From a virus: DNA of 47,214 nt. Positions 10,401 through 16,931 of this stretch are shown here, piece after piece; within the stretch, counting starts at the first letter, position 1; each line of letters opens with the position of its first letter. Both the position numbers and the translations under genes were made by a program. The notes under the pieces are model-generated. The model saw nothing but the letters and a program-made list of their open reading frames with translations, was not told where the DNA came from and ran no database searches. Location: positions 1-47,214 of IMG/VR virus record IMGVR_UViG_3300036766_000117; one strand, written 5' to 3'.

Positions 10401-10560
10401 CCTTGAAGATACTATTCGAGGCAGAATTAAAGGAGACATTCCATTTCCAGGCCCGCCTGTTCCTGCTGGTGCATTCCTTGAAAGATTAGTGCCAAGAGAA
10501 AAATTACCAAGCGGTGGCGGTGGAGGAAGGGGAAGCTATAGCGGAGCTACAATACAATGA
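7429..10560 (+). CDS. Large internal virion / DNA-ejection protein
   Basis: 1043 aa, the largest complete gene in the window. The N-terminal third has Gly/Ala-rich hydrophobic stretches (GKAMLDLITLGKGGALAKGGKGLL, then GAGTILAPVAGVAM) that could cross a membrane after ejection. Residues ~230-320 are a Pro/Gln-rich linker. The C-terminal half is helical with membrane-like segments near the end (SLLKFLAAQAVLGEPVADIW, FNAGALGVPAEIY) and a Gly-rich tail. This layout fits the large ejected proteins of podoviruses or polyvalent-protein-like modules (LPD38-like is possible). No enzymatic motif was found. Confidence 0.5.
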   Translation: MAIQSAADWKKKRAEQNQAIISSTPVASPSATPDQGGGGANLGDFMSQKLSFLQEPGQFKDASAIPDWKTGFGPLDWAANNLVNPIIKPLEQFGRIVPGVAFEGARAIDATMNGPEKMYQGENPFVPGMESSSQGDNAKMIALRTGKAMLDLITLGKGGALAKGGKGLLKKAGEGFLMGAAFPATQREAPTVGQEAVSAGAGTILAPVAGVAMNKAGEMARRLLGKAPQEVIGDIHSQAVANTALIKTPTPFELAEQRLQQRQWETQGTPFNPPAGTQFNPQGAMEIPPGGFQSFEPSGSQPLREPMGGVGMDDNTFAGDLLNSVLGKKKALQIQKQVIESRVGEPFPEPGKILVQPVGQRPPPVLGQYKIERPYFNDMPKEVQSVATAINPNVPDVVPAHVPESITTIPIEQRTPSKLQVLGRNLWQPVQSAVSNMGKSGQALSKAIDDFRASEYTMRGKNQLNIDNAFGKLKLTPEEELNFWEAAQHLAAPLNEKVQAAVGKSREFANQFFKENTNRGILDNMVDNSGSPIIDPNSYLSHMYNDKGWQDYEFNSNKFFDKIAKHNLKPGDDIAKVTAEVVADWKYIQKNMTPKSFFERQRTWRIPPEYMEHNPQKIWTRYNASASKRYALLDHFGAPIEEGDEMGNRVLSYPQIKQHLGNIQAENGLDSMRYAQNAMDLIVGRHPSDFAMKKVVSDLMEFQLVSKLTPLTTIPNMQQGFLASIYRHGLKYAVQGLKDAFTQEGKDFVHKTGLVGEGFYQPTKNSAAVKVWSQITQFPYSEDFNFRINTNSAKHFIQDMYTKLVENPNDKIVQKQLQLHGLDPQKLLAQGSLTEDDLLKGAYISGRDSIFPKLAEQVPMWANNPTGKLIYQFSHYALKQPEMLMSQFKVSKTRGATSLLKFLAAQAVLGEPVADIWSLIRGKDRPQDLPSRVMENIFNAGALGVPAEIYQTLASGYSGVAGPFAGPTISGLAQTGSRIIQDLNSGAPGKALEDTIRGRIKGDIPFPGPPVPAGAFLERLVPREKLPSGGGGGRGSYSGATIQ

Positions 10561-10796
10561 CAAAGAATGATGTAACAGTAAAAATGGTCTATGAGTTGAT
10601 AGACAAAAAAGTTGGAGAAGTTAATTCTTCAGTCCTTCGTTTGGAAGGGAAGTTTGATACCCTTGAACAAGGCAGGGTTTCACATTTAGAAACTACAGTT
10701 GCAGAATTACAAGGTAAACTTATTGCAACAACAGCAATTATCTCTGCTTTAATTTCTATTGCTCTTGGAGTTATTAGTTTCTTTATAAAAAAGTAA
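10557..10796 (+). CDS. XhlA/holin-like coiled-coil membrane protein
   Basis: 79 aa, overlapping the previous gene by the ATGA quartet. Residues ~15-50 form a heptad-like coiled coil (VLRLEGKFDTLEQGRVSHLETTVAELQGKL), followed by one hydrophobic segment (IATTAIISALISIALGVISFF) and a KK end. This is the architecture of the haemolysin XhlA family, which acts with holins. The endolysin and another membrane protein lie next to it, so a lysis role is likely. Confidence 0.65.
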   Translation: MTKNDVTVKMVYELIDKKVGEVNSSVLRLEGKFDTLEQGRVSHLETTVAELQGKLIATTAIISALISIALGVISFFIKK

Positions 10797-10797
10797 C

Positions 10798-10827
10798 TTG
10801 ACATTATAATGGTGATGGTATCATAAT
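10798..10827 (+). promoter_or_regulatory. Possible promoter of the endolysin gene
   Basis: TTGACA at 10798-10803 is followed 17 bp later by a poor TCATAA hexamer; better TAAT-type hexamers need a spacing of 19-20 bp. The AT-rich stretch ends just before the ATG at 10834, so any transcript would be leaderless or nearly so. Confidence 0.35.
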
Positions 10828-10833
10828 ATAACT

Positions 10834-11346
10834 ATGGATGAATTTATAGCTAAATGGACAAATAGACCCGTTGACTTTGACGGCATCTATCCCAACCAGT
10901 GCATGGATTTGGTTCACCAATATGTCTATGATGTCCTCGGTATCAAGGATAAAACTGTGCTTGCCAAACCCTGGGCAGCCAGAGTCTTCACTGAATTTAA
11001 CTGGCCTCAATACTTCGAAAGAATTTATAACACTCCAACAGGCGTACCCCAAAAGGGGGACATCGCTATCTACAAAGAAGCAATCAACTATGACCCCAGT
11101 GTTGGTCATGGGTATGGCCACATTTGCGTAGTAGTTGATGCGAATGTCAACAACTTCAGGAGCTTTGATGCCAACTGGCCACTCAATTCTTTACCTCACA
11201 TCCAGTACCACAACTACAATTATATTTGGGGTTGGCTTCGACCACTCACCTCTGACGACATTAAGTACATGCAGATTCAAAACATAATGAATGGCCCTGG
11301 AGACAAGCACACAAAAGTCGTGCAAATCCAGCAGCTATTCGGGTAA
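10834..11346 (+). CDS. CHAP-domain endolysin (amidase/endopeptidase)
   Basis: 170 aa. The CHAP fold is evident: catalytic Cys23 in NQCMDLV, a WAARV...GVPQKGDIAIY strand region, catalytic His96 in GYGHICVVVD, and the FDANW acidic/Asn motif at 111-115. Enzymes of this class cut peptidoglycan amide or peptide bonds. There is no signal peptide, so release would need a holin; candidates flank it on both sides. The C-terminal ~35 residues could be a short wall-binding tail. No separate binding domain is seen. Confidence 0.85.
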   Translation: MDEFIAKWTNRPVDFDGIYPNQCMDLVHQYVYDVLGIKDKTVLAKPWAARVFTEFNWPQYFERIYNTPTGVPQKGDIAIYKEAINYDPSVGHGYGHICVVVDANVNNFRSFDANWPLNSLPHIQYHNYNYIWGWLRPLTSDDIKYMQIQNIMNGPGDKHTKVVQIQQLFG

Positions 11347-11363
11347 GGAGGTGTATAAAAAAT

Positions 11364-11618
11364 ATGGGTTTACCAATCGAACCAGAACCAATTAAACCAG
11401 GAACGAAGACGACAGAATTTTGGGTAACAATAGGAACTGTTGTTGTCGGACTCTTGGCAACTACGGGTATTATTTCACCAGGGGGTAACGATGAACTTAT
11501 CAAAGCACTCACTACAATAATCGGTGGCGTTGCCACTATTGTTCCTGCTGCTTTGTATATTTATTCTCGTTTCCACTTGAAGAAGGAAGCGATGAAGATG
11601 ACGGGTGGACAGGGTTAG
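11364..11618 (+). CDS. Putative holin, two membrane segments
   Basis: 84 aa, preceded by a good AAGGAGGTG site. Two hydrophobic segments (TTEFWVTIGTVVVGLLATTGII and IIGGVATIVPAALYIYS) are separated by a short polar turn, and the C-terminus is basic (HLKKEAMKM). This fits a small phage holin next to the endolysin. Its 3' end overlaps the convergent gene on the minus strand by 83 bp, so the two transcription units run into each other here without an obvious terminator. Confidence 0.65.
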   Translation: MGLPIEPEPIKPGTKTTEFWVTIGTVVVGLLATTGIISPGGNDELIKALTTIIGGVATIVPAALYIYSRFHLKKEAMKMTGGQG

Positions 11619-11943
11619 CAAGTTGCTCCTCTGCTTTCCTTTGTTTTTCTTTTGCTATTTCCAAAGCCTTCTTCATTTCAGGAGATAACTCTTTGGGTGC
11701 AGGAATGTATCCATTAAATCCACCGACAGGAACTTTATTAAATCCCAAGTCGTAACAGTTTTGACAGACATTAGCTTCGGCTACTACTTTTCCTTTGCCT
11801 CCAAACTTACCAGGTCTGCGAACCTCTAGGTGTCGCATAGTAACACCAGGTTTTACTCTAACCACCTTGCCTTCCACTTTGTCATAGACAGGTTGCCCCT
11901 GCGTCTTACAATTAAAACAAACCCAAATTCCTGCTACCTTCAT
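11536..11943 (-). CDS. Zinc-ribbon protein, unknown role
   Basis: 135 aa from the ATG at 11943, chosen because it forms an ATGA overlap with the upstream gene and has GGAAGG before it; a start 6 codons earlier is possible. Two CxxC pairs (CFNC near residue 10 and CQNC near residue 60) suggest a zinc ribbon. The C-terminal third is a charged helix followed by a Ser-rich tail (SSSSLPSSSG). It is the last gene of the long leftward operon and overlaps the holin-like gene tail to tail. Confidence 0.6.
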   Translation of the reverse strand: MKVAGIWVCFNCKTQGQPVYDKVEGKVVRVKPGVTMRHLEVRRPGKFGGKGKVVAEANVCQNCYDLGFNKVPVGGFNGYIPAPKELSPEMKKALEIAKEKQRKAEEQLANPVHPSSSSLPSSSGNENKYTKQQEQ

Positions 11944-12284
11944 AGTATTGTTACCTTCCATTCTTTATTTCTAACTCCCCACCAGTATTCCTTTGACCAG
12001 AAACTACTAGAAGGGAATGCTTTAAGTTTATTTTTATACTCTGTTCCTCTGTCATAGAGGGGTTTACTGGAAACTTGAACGAATCGAATCGGTGTCAGTT
12101 TGTATGGCATGGGTAGGATAGTTACTTCTTTGTGATAGACTGCCATGATGTCCCAACAGTTGAAGAAGTCCTGACTTTGCCAGCGAACCTTTTTTGCTTT
12201 CTCAATAATATAACCCATCTTTTTCAGGTCATCGGCTGCCTTGTTCATCAAGTAATCTCCACGATTGAGTGCTGTTCTAGTCAT
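11940..12284 (-). CDS. PD-(D/E)XK-like nuclease/resolvase candidate
   Basis: 114 aa, linked by ATGA overlaps on both sides. The order of a helical N-terminus with basic residues, WDIMAVYHKE, then a beta strand RFVQVSSK matches small Hjc-like or VRR-NUC-like nucleases, in which Asp (in WDIMAV) and the E/Q-x-K motif (here QVSSK) bind metal. Gln in place of Glu is known in related phage proteins. Function inferred: Holliday-junction or replication-linked endonuclease. Confidence is moderate, from motif order only. Confidence 0.45.
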   Translation of the reverse strand: MTRTALNRGDYLMNKAADDLKKMGYIIEKAKKVRWQSQDFFNCWDIMAVYHKEVTILPMPYKLTPIRFVQVSSKPLYDRGTEYKNKLKAFPSSSFWSKEYWWGVRNKEWKVTIL

Positions 12285-12898
12285 AATTCATTCATGTCAT
12301 TGAGAATACATATTTCTTCTTTATCTAGGAATGGCCAGCGATAAAGACCATGCTTATTCCTGACCACAAAGGATGACCCGTTGGAACTGTACACTGTTTC
12401 ACCAAATTCATGGAACTCTTTAAGCGGATGGTCTTTCATTACTTGAGCATAGTTCCAACCCAATACTTCCACTTCCTTTTTGGAACGATTGTAATAACAA
12501 AAAGTAATAATGTTGTAATAATTATTATCAAATTTCTTTGCGTCAATTTCTAATGTCCACCATTTATTCCAGGGATAGTTACCACTTTTAGTTTTGTTTT
12601 CTATCTTTCTTCTGTCAGATTCAGAAATGTAAAAGTCAAAGTTGATTATCTTAAAGTCTGATGGCAACTTATATATTTCATCAAACTCCTCAACTGTCCG
12701 AGGTGCTTGCATAGTGGGAATAAAATTATATAAATCTTCTAACGCCCACTCTGCTAGTTCTCCTGACCAATCAAACTCCTGGTCATCATCAGAACCATAA
12801 GAACTTTCTGGCTTGTCTCCTTTACGAGCAAGTAAAAATTTCTTTCTGGATATTTTTACAGCTTCTTCTATTTCTAAATCATTAAAAGTTTTATTCAT
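12281..12898 (-). CDS. Putative PD-(D/E)XK-type nuclease, divergent
   Basis: 205 aa from MNKTFND at 12898; a start at 12940 adds 14 residues. It carries the pattern GELAEWALEDL, FDFYI, IENKTK, then a strand with WTLEIDAKKFDN and VLGWNY, which follows the order seen in phage PD-(D/E)XK nucleases (GxxAE helix, Asp, E-x-K, and a late GW strand). The catalytic triad is not certain, because IENKTK has Asn where a hydrophobic residue is common. It is coupled to the next nuclease-like gene by an ATGA overlap. Confidence 0.4.
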   Translation of the reverse strand: MNKTFNDLEIEEAVKISRKKFLLARKGDKPESSYGSDDDQEFDWSGELAEWALEDLYNFIPTMQAPRTVEEFDEIYKLPSDFKIINFDFYISESDRRKIENKTKSGNYPWNKWWTLEIDAKKFDNNYYNIITFCYYNRSKKEVEVLGWNYAQVMKDHPLKEFHEFGETVYSSNGSSFVVRNKHGLYRWPFLDKEEICILNDMNEL

Positions 12899-12949
12899 AA
12901 TCTCTTTGCTTATCCCCAGAACACTGGCGACTGGGGACAAGCGAACAGA

Positions 12950-13768
12950 CTACGGAGTCGGGTCAAAACTTCTTGAGTAATCCCCAACGGCACAGCCGTT
13001 GACTTGAGCCACTTGAAACCAATAGTGAGTTCCATTCTGAAGCTCACCGATTTCCTCATGCCCATCATTGTCAGTATTTAATAGCGAGTATCTCCACTCA
13101 CCATCCACCTCACTGTATCTGATGTGTGCCTTTGAACCGACTGGTTCTTTTGGCAACCATCTGACTTCCAACTTACCATCATTTGCTACACCTGCGTCAA
13201 CATAAATGTTGGCAACTTCTCCTGGTTTTGAATCACCACATGTTGGTGCACCTGGAGAACTTGGCGAGTCGTGATGCTCCTCTACTTTTGGTTGCTCCCC
13301 CACTGTGGGTGGGCATTCTCTGGTAGATTCCTGCACTCCTTCTAAGTCAGGACACGCATCAACAACTGGGGGAGTACATTCCTTTTCATCGGTCTGTATC
13401 CCTTCATCGTTAGGGCAAACATCCACTGGTGGAAGGGTACAATCTTTCTCGTCAGTTTGGATTCCTTCATCGTTTGGACAGACATCAACTGGAGGTTGAG
13501 GTGCATGTTCTTCACACCACTCATCCCCATCATTTGTTGGTTGGCCATTCTGTTTGACTGGGCCAGCATACAAAAAATCTCCATTGTCCAAATGACTTTG
13601 AAGTTCATTAGCGTTTATCCTTTGAGCAACCCACGGATTGTTTTCGCTGCTAGTTTGATGACAGACATTTACCTTTTCTGGTTGGGTTGCCAATACTCTA
13701 CTTCCAGCAAACGCTGTAACCAACGCTATTCCTAAAATTATCAATACTAAACTAATTATTTTTTTCAT
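12950..13768 (-). CDS. Secreted repeat protein with CPR-like modules
   Basis: 272 aa. Residues 1-27 are a signal peptide (MKK, hydrophobic core, AxA-like end LATQ). Next comes a domain reading VCHQTSSENNPWV...LQSHLDNGD, the CHATG...HLxHGD type common in exported proteins of Patescibacteria and some Actinobacteria/Chloroflexi. Three ~20-residue repeats of PPVDVCPNDEGIQT type follow, then a fibronectin-III-like C-terminal domain (EVRWLPKEPVGSKAHIRYSEV...). It has no phage-structural features. Likely roles are at the host surface, for example superinfection exclusion or lysis timing; it may have been captured from a host. Confidence 0.65.
   Translation of the reverse strand: MKKIISLVLIILGIALVTAFAGSRVLATQPEKVNVCHQTSSENNPWVAQRINANELQSHLDNGDFLYAGPVKQNGQPTNDGDEWCEEHAPQPPVDVCPNDEGIQTDEKDCTLPPVDVCPNDEGIQTDEKECTPPVVDACPDLEGVQESTRECPPTVGEQPKVEEHHDSPSSPGAPTCGDSKPGEVANIYVDAGVANDGKLEVRWLPKEPVGSKAHIRYSEVDGEWRYSLLNTDNDGHEEIGELQNGTHYWFQVAQVNGCAVGDYSRSFDPTP
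13313..13497 (-). repeat. Three tandem ~60-bp coding repeats
   Basis: Three successive units of about 60 bp inside the secreted-protein gene encode PPVDVCPNDEGIQTDEK-like 20-mers. The two units farther from the stop codon are nearly identical in protein and similar in DNA; the third (ACPDLEGVQEST) has diverged. This indicates recent duplication. Confidence 0.75.
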
Positions 13769-14010
13769 TTTTGTTTCTCACCCCCCTTCCACTCATCCAT
13801 CTTGCGGTTGAAATACCAGAAGCGGAAATCTCTACCGCTCAAGGATTTGTCCCGTCTATGGTCTATCGAGTTCCACCTCTTGATGTACAAGTTAATGTCT
13901 TTTGGTACTCTTAGGCAGAAGTACCAGTACCTTAGCAAAGCACCCAGACGAGTGCTAAGTTTGGTGAGGCTATATTTAATCCTCTTAGTTAAGGCCGTTT
14001 TGTCTATCAT
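13765..14010 (-). CDS. Small basic protein, unknown
   Basis: 81 aa, preceded by AGAGGTAG at a suitable distance and coupled by ATGA to the secreted-protein gene. It is strongly basic and aromatic (RYWYFCLRVPKDINLYIKRW, FRFWYFNRKMDEW), with no membrane segment and no recognised family. Charge suggests nucleic-acid or wall binding, but this is only a composition argument. Confidence 0.5.
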   Translation of the reverse strand: MIDKTALTKRIKYSLTKLSTRLGALLRYWYFCLRVPKDINLYIKRWNSIDHRRDKSLSGRDFRFWYFNRKMDEWKGGEKQK

Positions 14011-14221
14011 ATTTTTCTACCTCTGGAAGTCGTGGTAAGTGTTGTAACACAGTCAGCTTTTGGTTGGCTGCATCCACGACTTCAACAGGTAGGTATCTTT
14101 CTTCTCCGCACTCACACCGCCATGTGTAGTGTCCGAAAGTGGTGTAGCTGTCGGGATAAAACCGATGCTTACACCACCTTCTTTGCAGTTGCTTTAGCAA
14201 CAGGCGGATTATCTGGTGCAT
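13985..14221 (-). CDS. Small Cys/His-rich protein, start uncertain
   Basis: 78 aa if started at the ATG at 14221; a longer reading from 14320 would overlap the upstream gene by 152 bp. The informative part lies beyond the overlap: CKHRFYPDSYTTFGHYTWRCECGEERYLPVEV has a C-x-H...C-x-C arrangement like a zinc-binding knuckle. It overlaps the next gene by 26 bp. It is probably real because it fills the gap between two well-supported genes, but the start is not settled. Confidence 0.4.
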   Translation of the reverse strand: MHQIIRLLLKQLQRRWCKHRFYPDSYTTFGHYTWRCECGEERYLPVEVVDAANQKLTVLQHLPRLPEVEKYDRQNGLN

Positions 14222-14780
14222 CTGCTCCGAACACTTCTTCTGCAACTTTTTCCATTTCTTCTGTGTCAGATACGGCTGGAACTGGTTGAGCTGGCGGTTG
14301 CTCAACTTGTTCTGTGCCATCTGGTGCTCCTGCTTCGAAAGGAAATGTCGCTTCTGTTCTGGTTGATTTCATAAACCCAGTCAATTTCGAATACTCATTC
14401 CCTTTTGCGGAAGTAGTATTTTGGATGATGAGTTTAACTTGATGCCCCCCCATCTGGTCAATCAATTCCTCTGTGGTATTACACTTGGCCAAATCTTCAG
14501 GGAGGATTTCTCTTTTAAGAATTGACTTGAGAAGCCCCCAAAGATGGGTGCGAGGGTTGACGGCTGGGCCGACAAACTTACTAAACTTCTTACCTCTCAT
14601 GTTTCCTTCAACAAGAGTAAATTCCAAACGAAGACCAGGTCTGGTTAATGGGTCTCCTGGTTTGGGGAGGTATGCTCGTTCCTCGTCATCGTACATGCGA
14701 GTAATATCTGCTTCCCAAACTCCTTCTTCAAGTAATTCAAACTTTGAACTTGAAGCGACCATACTTGTATTGATTTGCAT
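14169..14780 (-). CDS. Putative ssDNA-binding/recombination accessory protein
   Basis: 203 aa, with a strong GGAAGGAGGTGAAG site. The core (GLRLEFTLVEGNMRGKKFSKFVGPAVNPRTHLWGLLKSIL) resembles phage DUF669-like or ssDNA-binding proteins that bind the RPA/SSB-like fold, and the C-terminus is acidic and Pro/Ala-rich (EEMEKVAEEVFGADAPDNPP) as in SSB tails. A RecB-like exonuclease lies four genes upstream in the same operon, which fits a recombination or DNA-maintenance module. Family assignment is by resemblance only. Confidence 0.5.
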   Translation of the reverse strand: MQINTSMVASSSKFELLEEGVWEADITRMYDDEERAYLPKPGDPLTRPGLRLEFTLVEGNMRGKKFSKFVGPAVNPRTHLWGLLKSILKREILPEDLAKCNTTEELIDQMGGHQVKLIIQNTTSAKGNEYSKLTGFMKSTRTEATFPFEAGAPDGTEQVEQPPAQPVPAVSDTEEMEKVAEEVFGADAPDNPPVAKATAKKVV

Positions 14781-14782
14781 AT

Positions 14783-15124
14783 TTAATTCTTCACCTCCTT
14801 CCCTGTAACAATTTCTCGCTTGGCCTGTAGGCCAGCTCGTTTAAGTAGATTATATATTTGAATGACAACTTCTTCATGGTTTTCTGACATTTTTAATTCG
14901 ACTGTGTTTCTGTGCCCGTATAGCAGACGCAAGCCTTTGAAACCCCTTCTCGGCCCAAATCTCATAACAAATTCTAGTATCTCCTCGAAGGGTATGGTGG
15001 CATGTGCATCCACATAGTAGAACATGTTTCTGTCCCACCGATGATAGTCCACATGCAAAACTTTTCCCTCGACCCAGGCTTTTTCTGGCTTTACTGCTTC
15101 TGGCATTTCTACATATATCTTCAT
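14783..15124 (-). CDS. Conserved small protein, unknown
   Basis: 113 aa, starting 3 bp after the upstream stop. It contains two beta hairpins (KAWVEGKVLHVDYHRWDRNMFYYVDAHAT) and a helix ending LLKRAGLQAKREIV. No recognised domain. It is tightly packed between the ssDNA-binding-like gene and a 70-aa gene, and therefore part of the same transcript. Confidence 0.55.
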   Translation of the reverse strand: MKIYVEMPEAVKPEKAWVEGKVLHVDYHRWDRNMFYYVDAHATIPFEEILEFVMRFGPRRGFKGLRLLYGHRNTVELKMSENHEEVVIQIYNLLKRAGLQAKREIVTGKEVKN

Positions 15125-15126
15125 AA

Positions 15127-15339
15127 TTAGAATGGCAACTTATCTTCCTCGATGTCGTATGCAAGTAATGAGCTGGCAAGTTTTTCGTGGGCGTGAACCC
15201 ACCCCTTGATTTGCGGGTCTTCATCAAGCCATCGGTCAGCGATAAACCGCTCCAGCTTTTCAACCATACCAAGAACTTCCTCATATTCTTCACTGGTCTT
15301 GATTGGCTTTCCCGCTAACCAGAGCTTTTCGTTGTTCAT
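15127..15339 (-). CDS. Small helical protein, unknown
   Basis: 70 aa. It begins MNNEKLWLAGKPIKTSEEYEEVLGMVEKLERF; mostly acidic helices with aromatic patches (RWLDEDPQIKGWVHAHEKL). The start overlaps the NUMOD3 gene by 50 bp. Similar short, acidic helical proteins are common in phage early operons, but no function can be assigned. Confidence 0.5.
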   Translation of the reverse strand: MNNEKLWLAGKPIKTSEEYEEVLGMVEKLERFIADRWLDEDPQIKGWVHAHEKLASSLLAYDIEEDKLPF

Positions 15340-15601
15340 AATGCTTTTTAAGAGACTCTTTAATTTTTACTTTGGTTTCGTCATCCCACTTGAGACCTGC
15401 GTTCCAGGGCGTTGCACCTTTGCGGGAGTTAGAAATCTTTTTCTTTGTCTCCTCGCTCCAGGCTTTCCCTTTGTTCCACGGAACTGGCATCATACCGACT
15501 TTGCCTTTGTTCCACGGCTCTTTCCCTTTTAGAGATTCCCCAATCTTCGCTTTGATTTCGGGACTCCATTTCTTTCCTTTATTCCAAGAAGTTCTACTCA
15601 T
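15290..15601 (-). CDS. NUMOD3-repeat protein without nuclease domain
   Basis: 103 aa. Four WN(K/A)G-type units follow one another (TSWNKGKKWSPEIKAKI, EPWNKGKVG, VPWNKGKAWSEETKKKI, TPWNAGLKWDDETKVKI), the signature of NUMOD3 DNA-binding modules normally attached to GIY-YIG or HNH homing endonucleases. No nuclease domain is present in this gene or overlapping it. It may be a remnant of a homing endonuclease or a stand-alone DNA-binding protein. ATGA overlap with the exonuclease gene. Confidence 0.75.
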   Translation of the reverse strand: MSRTSWNKGKKWSPEIKAKIGESLKGKEPWNKGKVGMMPVPWNKGKAWSEETKKKISNSRKGATPWNAGLKWDDETKVKIKESLKKHYEQRKALVSGKANQDQ

Positions 15602-16365
15602 GCTTGCACACCTCCCCCCTGTTTTACTTTGTATGCTTCGTCTTTCATTTTGCGTAGTTTGCGGTAGAGAACCAGAGCTGCGTTGAAGGCCATGACATTC
15701 TCTTTATAATCATCCCGCTCTTTAATCTCAATGGTTGCGTCTTTTCCAATTCTTACAATAACTGACCCGTTGATTTCTTGGTCGGGAAATTCCTCTCGGT
15801 ATGCCTGCTCGTAGGCTGCAACCTGCAACCAATACTCATCCCAGATACCAGTCGAGGTCTTGAAGTCTCCGAGCTTAACTACTCCGTCAATCTCGGCCAT
15901 GAAGTCCAGAGTCCCTGCGTATCCCCACCTCTTTGAGTAAACCAACTTCTCACTTTCAAGGAACTTAACCTTATGTTCTTTCTGCCATTCTAGGAATTTG
16001 TCAGTAGCATTCTTCATCATTACATTGACGGGAGTGGCGGGCTTCTTACCTGCAATCCATTCTTCAAGCCACTGATGTATCATCGTTCCGATGTCGGCAG
16101 CTTCTCCAGATTTTTTCTTGTGAATAATTTTTGCATCGGCAAGCATGTTCTTAATCTCAACCTCATCAAGTCCAACTCCTGGTTTAAGAGTTTTACTGAT
16201 ATGCTCAAGGCACATGTTGACTGCCCAGTACATGAGAGCTGGCTTGTTGATGACTCCAAGAACTGTGGTAACACCATCAACTTGCAGTCCTCCGACTGTG
16301 TAAAGATGTTTGTCTTCTTGAAAGACTAGCTCGACCTCTCCGTTGTAAAGTAAATGTTTGTCCAT
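15598..16365 (-). CDS. RecB/Cas4-like PD-(D/E)XK exonuclease
   Basis: 255 aa. Diagnostic order: GTMIH (His97), GTLDFMAE with Asp154, GDFKTS with Asp167 and Lys169, and QVAAYEQAY from 181. This is the RecB-family nuclease motif set (PDDEXK_1) found in phage exonucleases that resect double-stranded ends for recombination. No Cys cluster is visible, so an iron-sulphur site like Cas4 is unlikely. Its operon contains an ssDNA-binding-like protein, giving a likely recombination pair. Confidence 0.75.
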   Translation of the reverse strand: MDKHLLYNGEVELVFQEDKHLYTVGGLQVDGVTTVLGVINKPALMYWAVNMCLEHISKTLKPGVGLDEVEIKNMLADAKIIHKKKSGEAADIGTMIHQWLEEWIAGKKPATPVNVMMKNATDKFLEWQKEHKVKFLESEKLVYSKRWGYAGTLDFMAEIDGVVKLGDFKTSTGIWDEYWLQVAAYEQAYREEFPDQEINGSVIVRIGKDATIEIKERDDYKENVMAFNAALVLYRKLRKMKDEAYKVKQGGGVQA

Positions 16366-16366
16366 A

Positions 16367-16543
16367 TTATTGTGTTGTTTCTATTGAGACAACTGACTCG
16401 TAAGGAATTTCAAAGACCTTGCCAGTGTCATCGGTAACTGATAAGTAAAACTTAACTGGTATTTGATTCATCAACTCGCATCGTCTGTCAATTTTTATTG
16501 CGATAATTTTATCTCCATTGATTAGCTTTATAATTTGTTTCAT
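16367..16543 (-). CDS. 58-aa protein, unknown
   Basis: 58 aa. Starts with a TAATG overlap on the previous gene and stops just before the exonuclease. It reads MKQIIKLINGDKIIAIKID, a beta-rich small domain with KFYLSVTDDTGKVFEIPY, like short SH3-like or antitoxin-sized phage proteins. The tight packing supports it as real. Confidence 0.6.
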   Translation of the reverse strand: MKQIIKLINGDKIIAIKIDRRCELMNQIPVKFYLSVTDDTGKVFEIPYESVVSIETTQ

Positions 16544-16839
16544 TAGTTCTTGACTCCCTTCTTAAAATCGTGAGGCAGTATGATTTCAGCTTTGGGTGGT
16601 TCGGTTTTATGATTGGCTTCTTGTGCTTTGCGTTCTTCTTCCATAAGAGATTTGATTTGGTAGGGAATAGTGTTGATAATCTCGGCCATGATTTTTTTAC
16701 TGCCAGCAAACCCCATGCCATGCTCAAGCTCGGACTTACCCATGTCGAACTTACCAACGAATATCATTAGTGCGTCAGCTTCCATGTCAAAGAAGTCTGT
16801 CTTGTCTGTTAAGTTTTCTACATGTATTGTGTATCTCAT
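16543..16839 (-). CDS. Conserved small protein, unknown
   Basis: 98 aa. The N-terminal half (YTIHVENLTDKTDFFDMEADALMIFVGKFD) is beta/alpha; the C-terminal half is helical and charged (SLMEEERKAQEANHKTE). Its ATG is in an ATGA overlap with the 31-aa membrane microprotein. No family recognised. Confidence 0.55.
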   Translation of the reverse strand: MRYTIHVENLTDKTDFFDMEADALMIFVGKFDMGKSELEHGMGFAGSKKIMAEIINTIPYQIKSLMEEERKAQEANHKTEPPKAEIILPHDFKKGVKN

Positions 16840-16931
16840 ATTATTATTTGAATCAAAGCTGCTATGCTAACTGCTGCCATAGTAATTAAAAATCTTCTAG
16901 TAAAATCCCAGTCAATGTCAGTCTTCGTCAT
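16836..16931 (-). CDS. 31-aa membrane microprotein
   Basis: The frame starts at 16931 (overlapping the end of the upstream gene by 14 bp) and its TGA overlaps the next ATG as ATGA. The peptide has a polar start (MTKTDIDWDFTRR) and a single hydrophobic segment (FLITMAAVSIAALIQIII). Exact coupling to both neighbours argues for translation. A membrane-acting early peptide is the simplest guess. Confidence 0.5.
   Translation of the reverse strand: MTKTDIDWDFTRRFLITMAAVSIAALIQIII

Noticed and set aside
13985-14320. Extended 111-aa reading of the small Cys/His protein
   Set aside because: The first ~33 codons lie within the ssDNA-binding-like gene; a shorter start is preferred.
14874-15293. 139-codon minus-strand frame
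   Set aside because: It overlaps two well-packed genes in another frame; its composition looks like a shadow reading.
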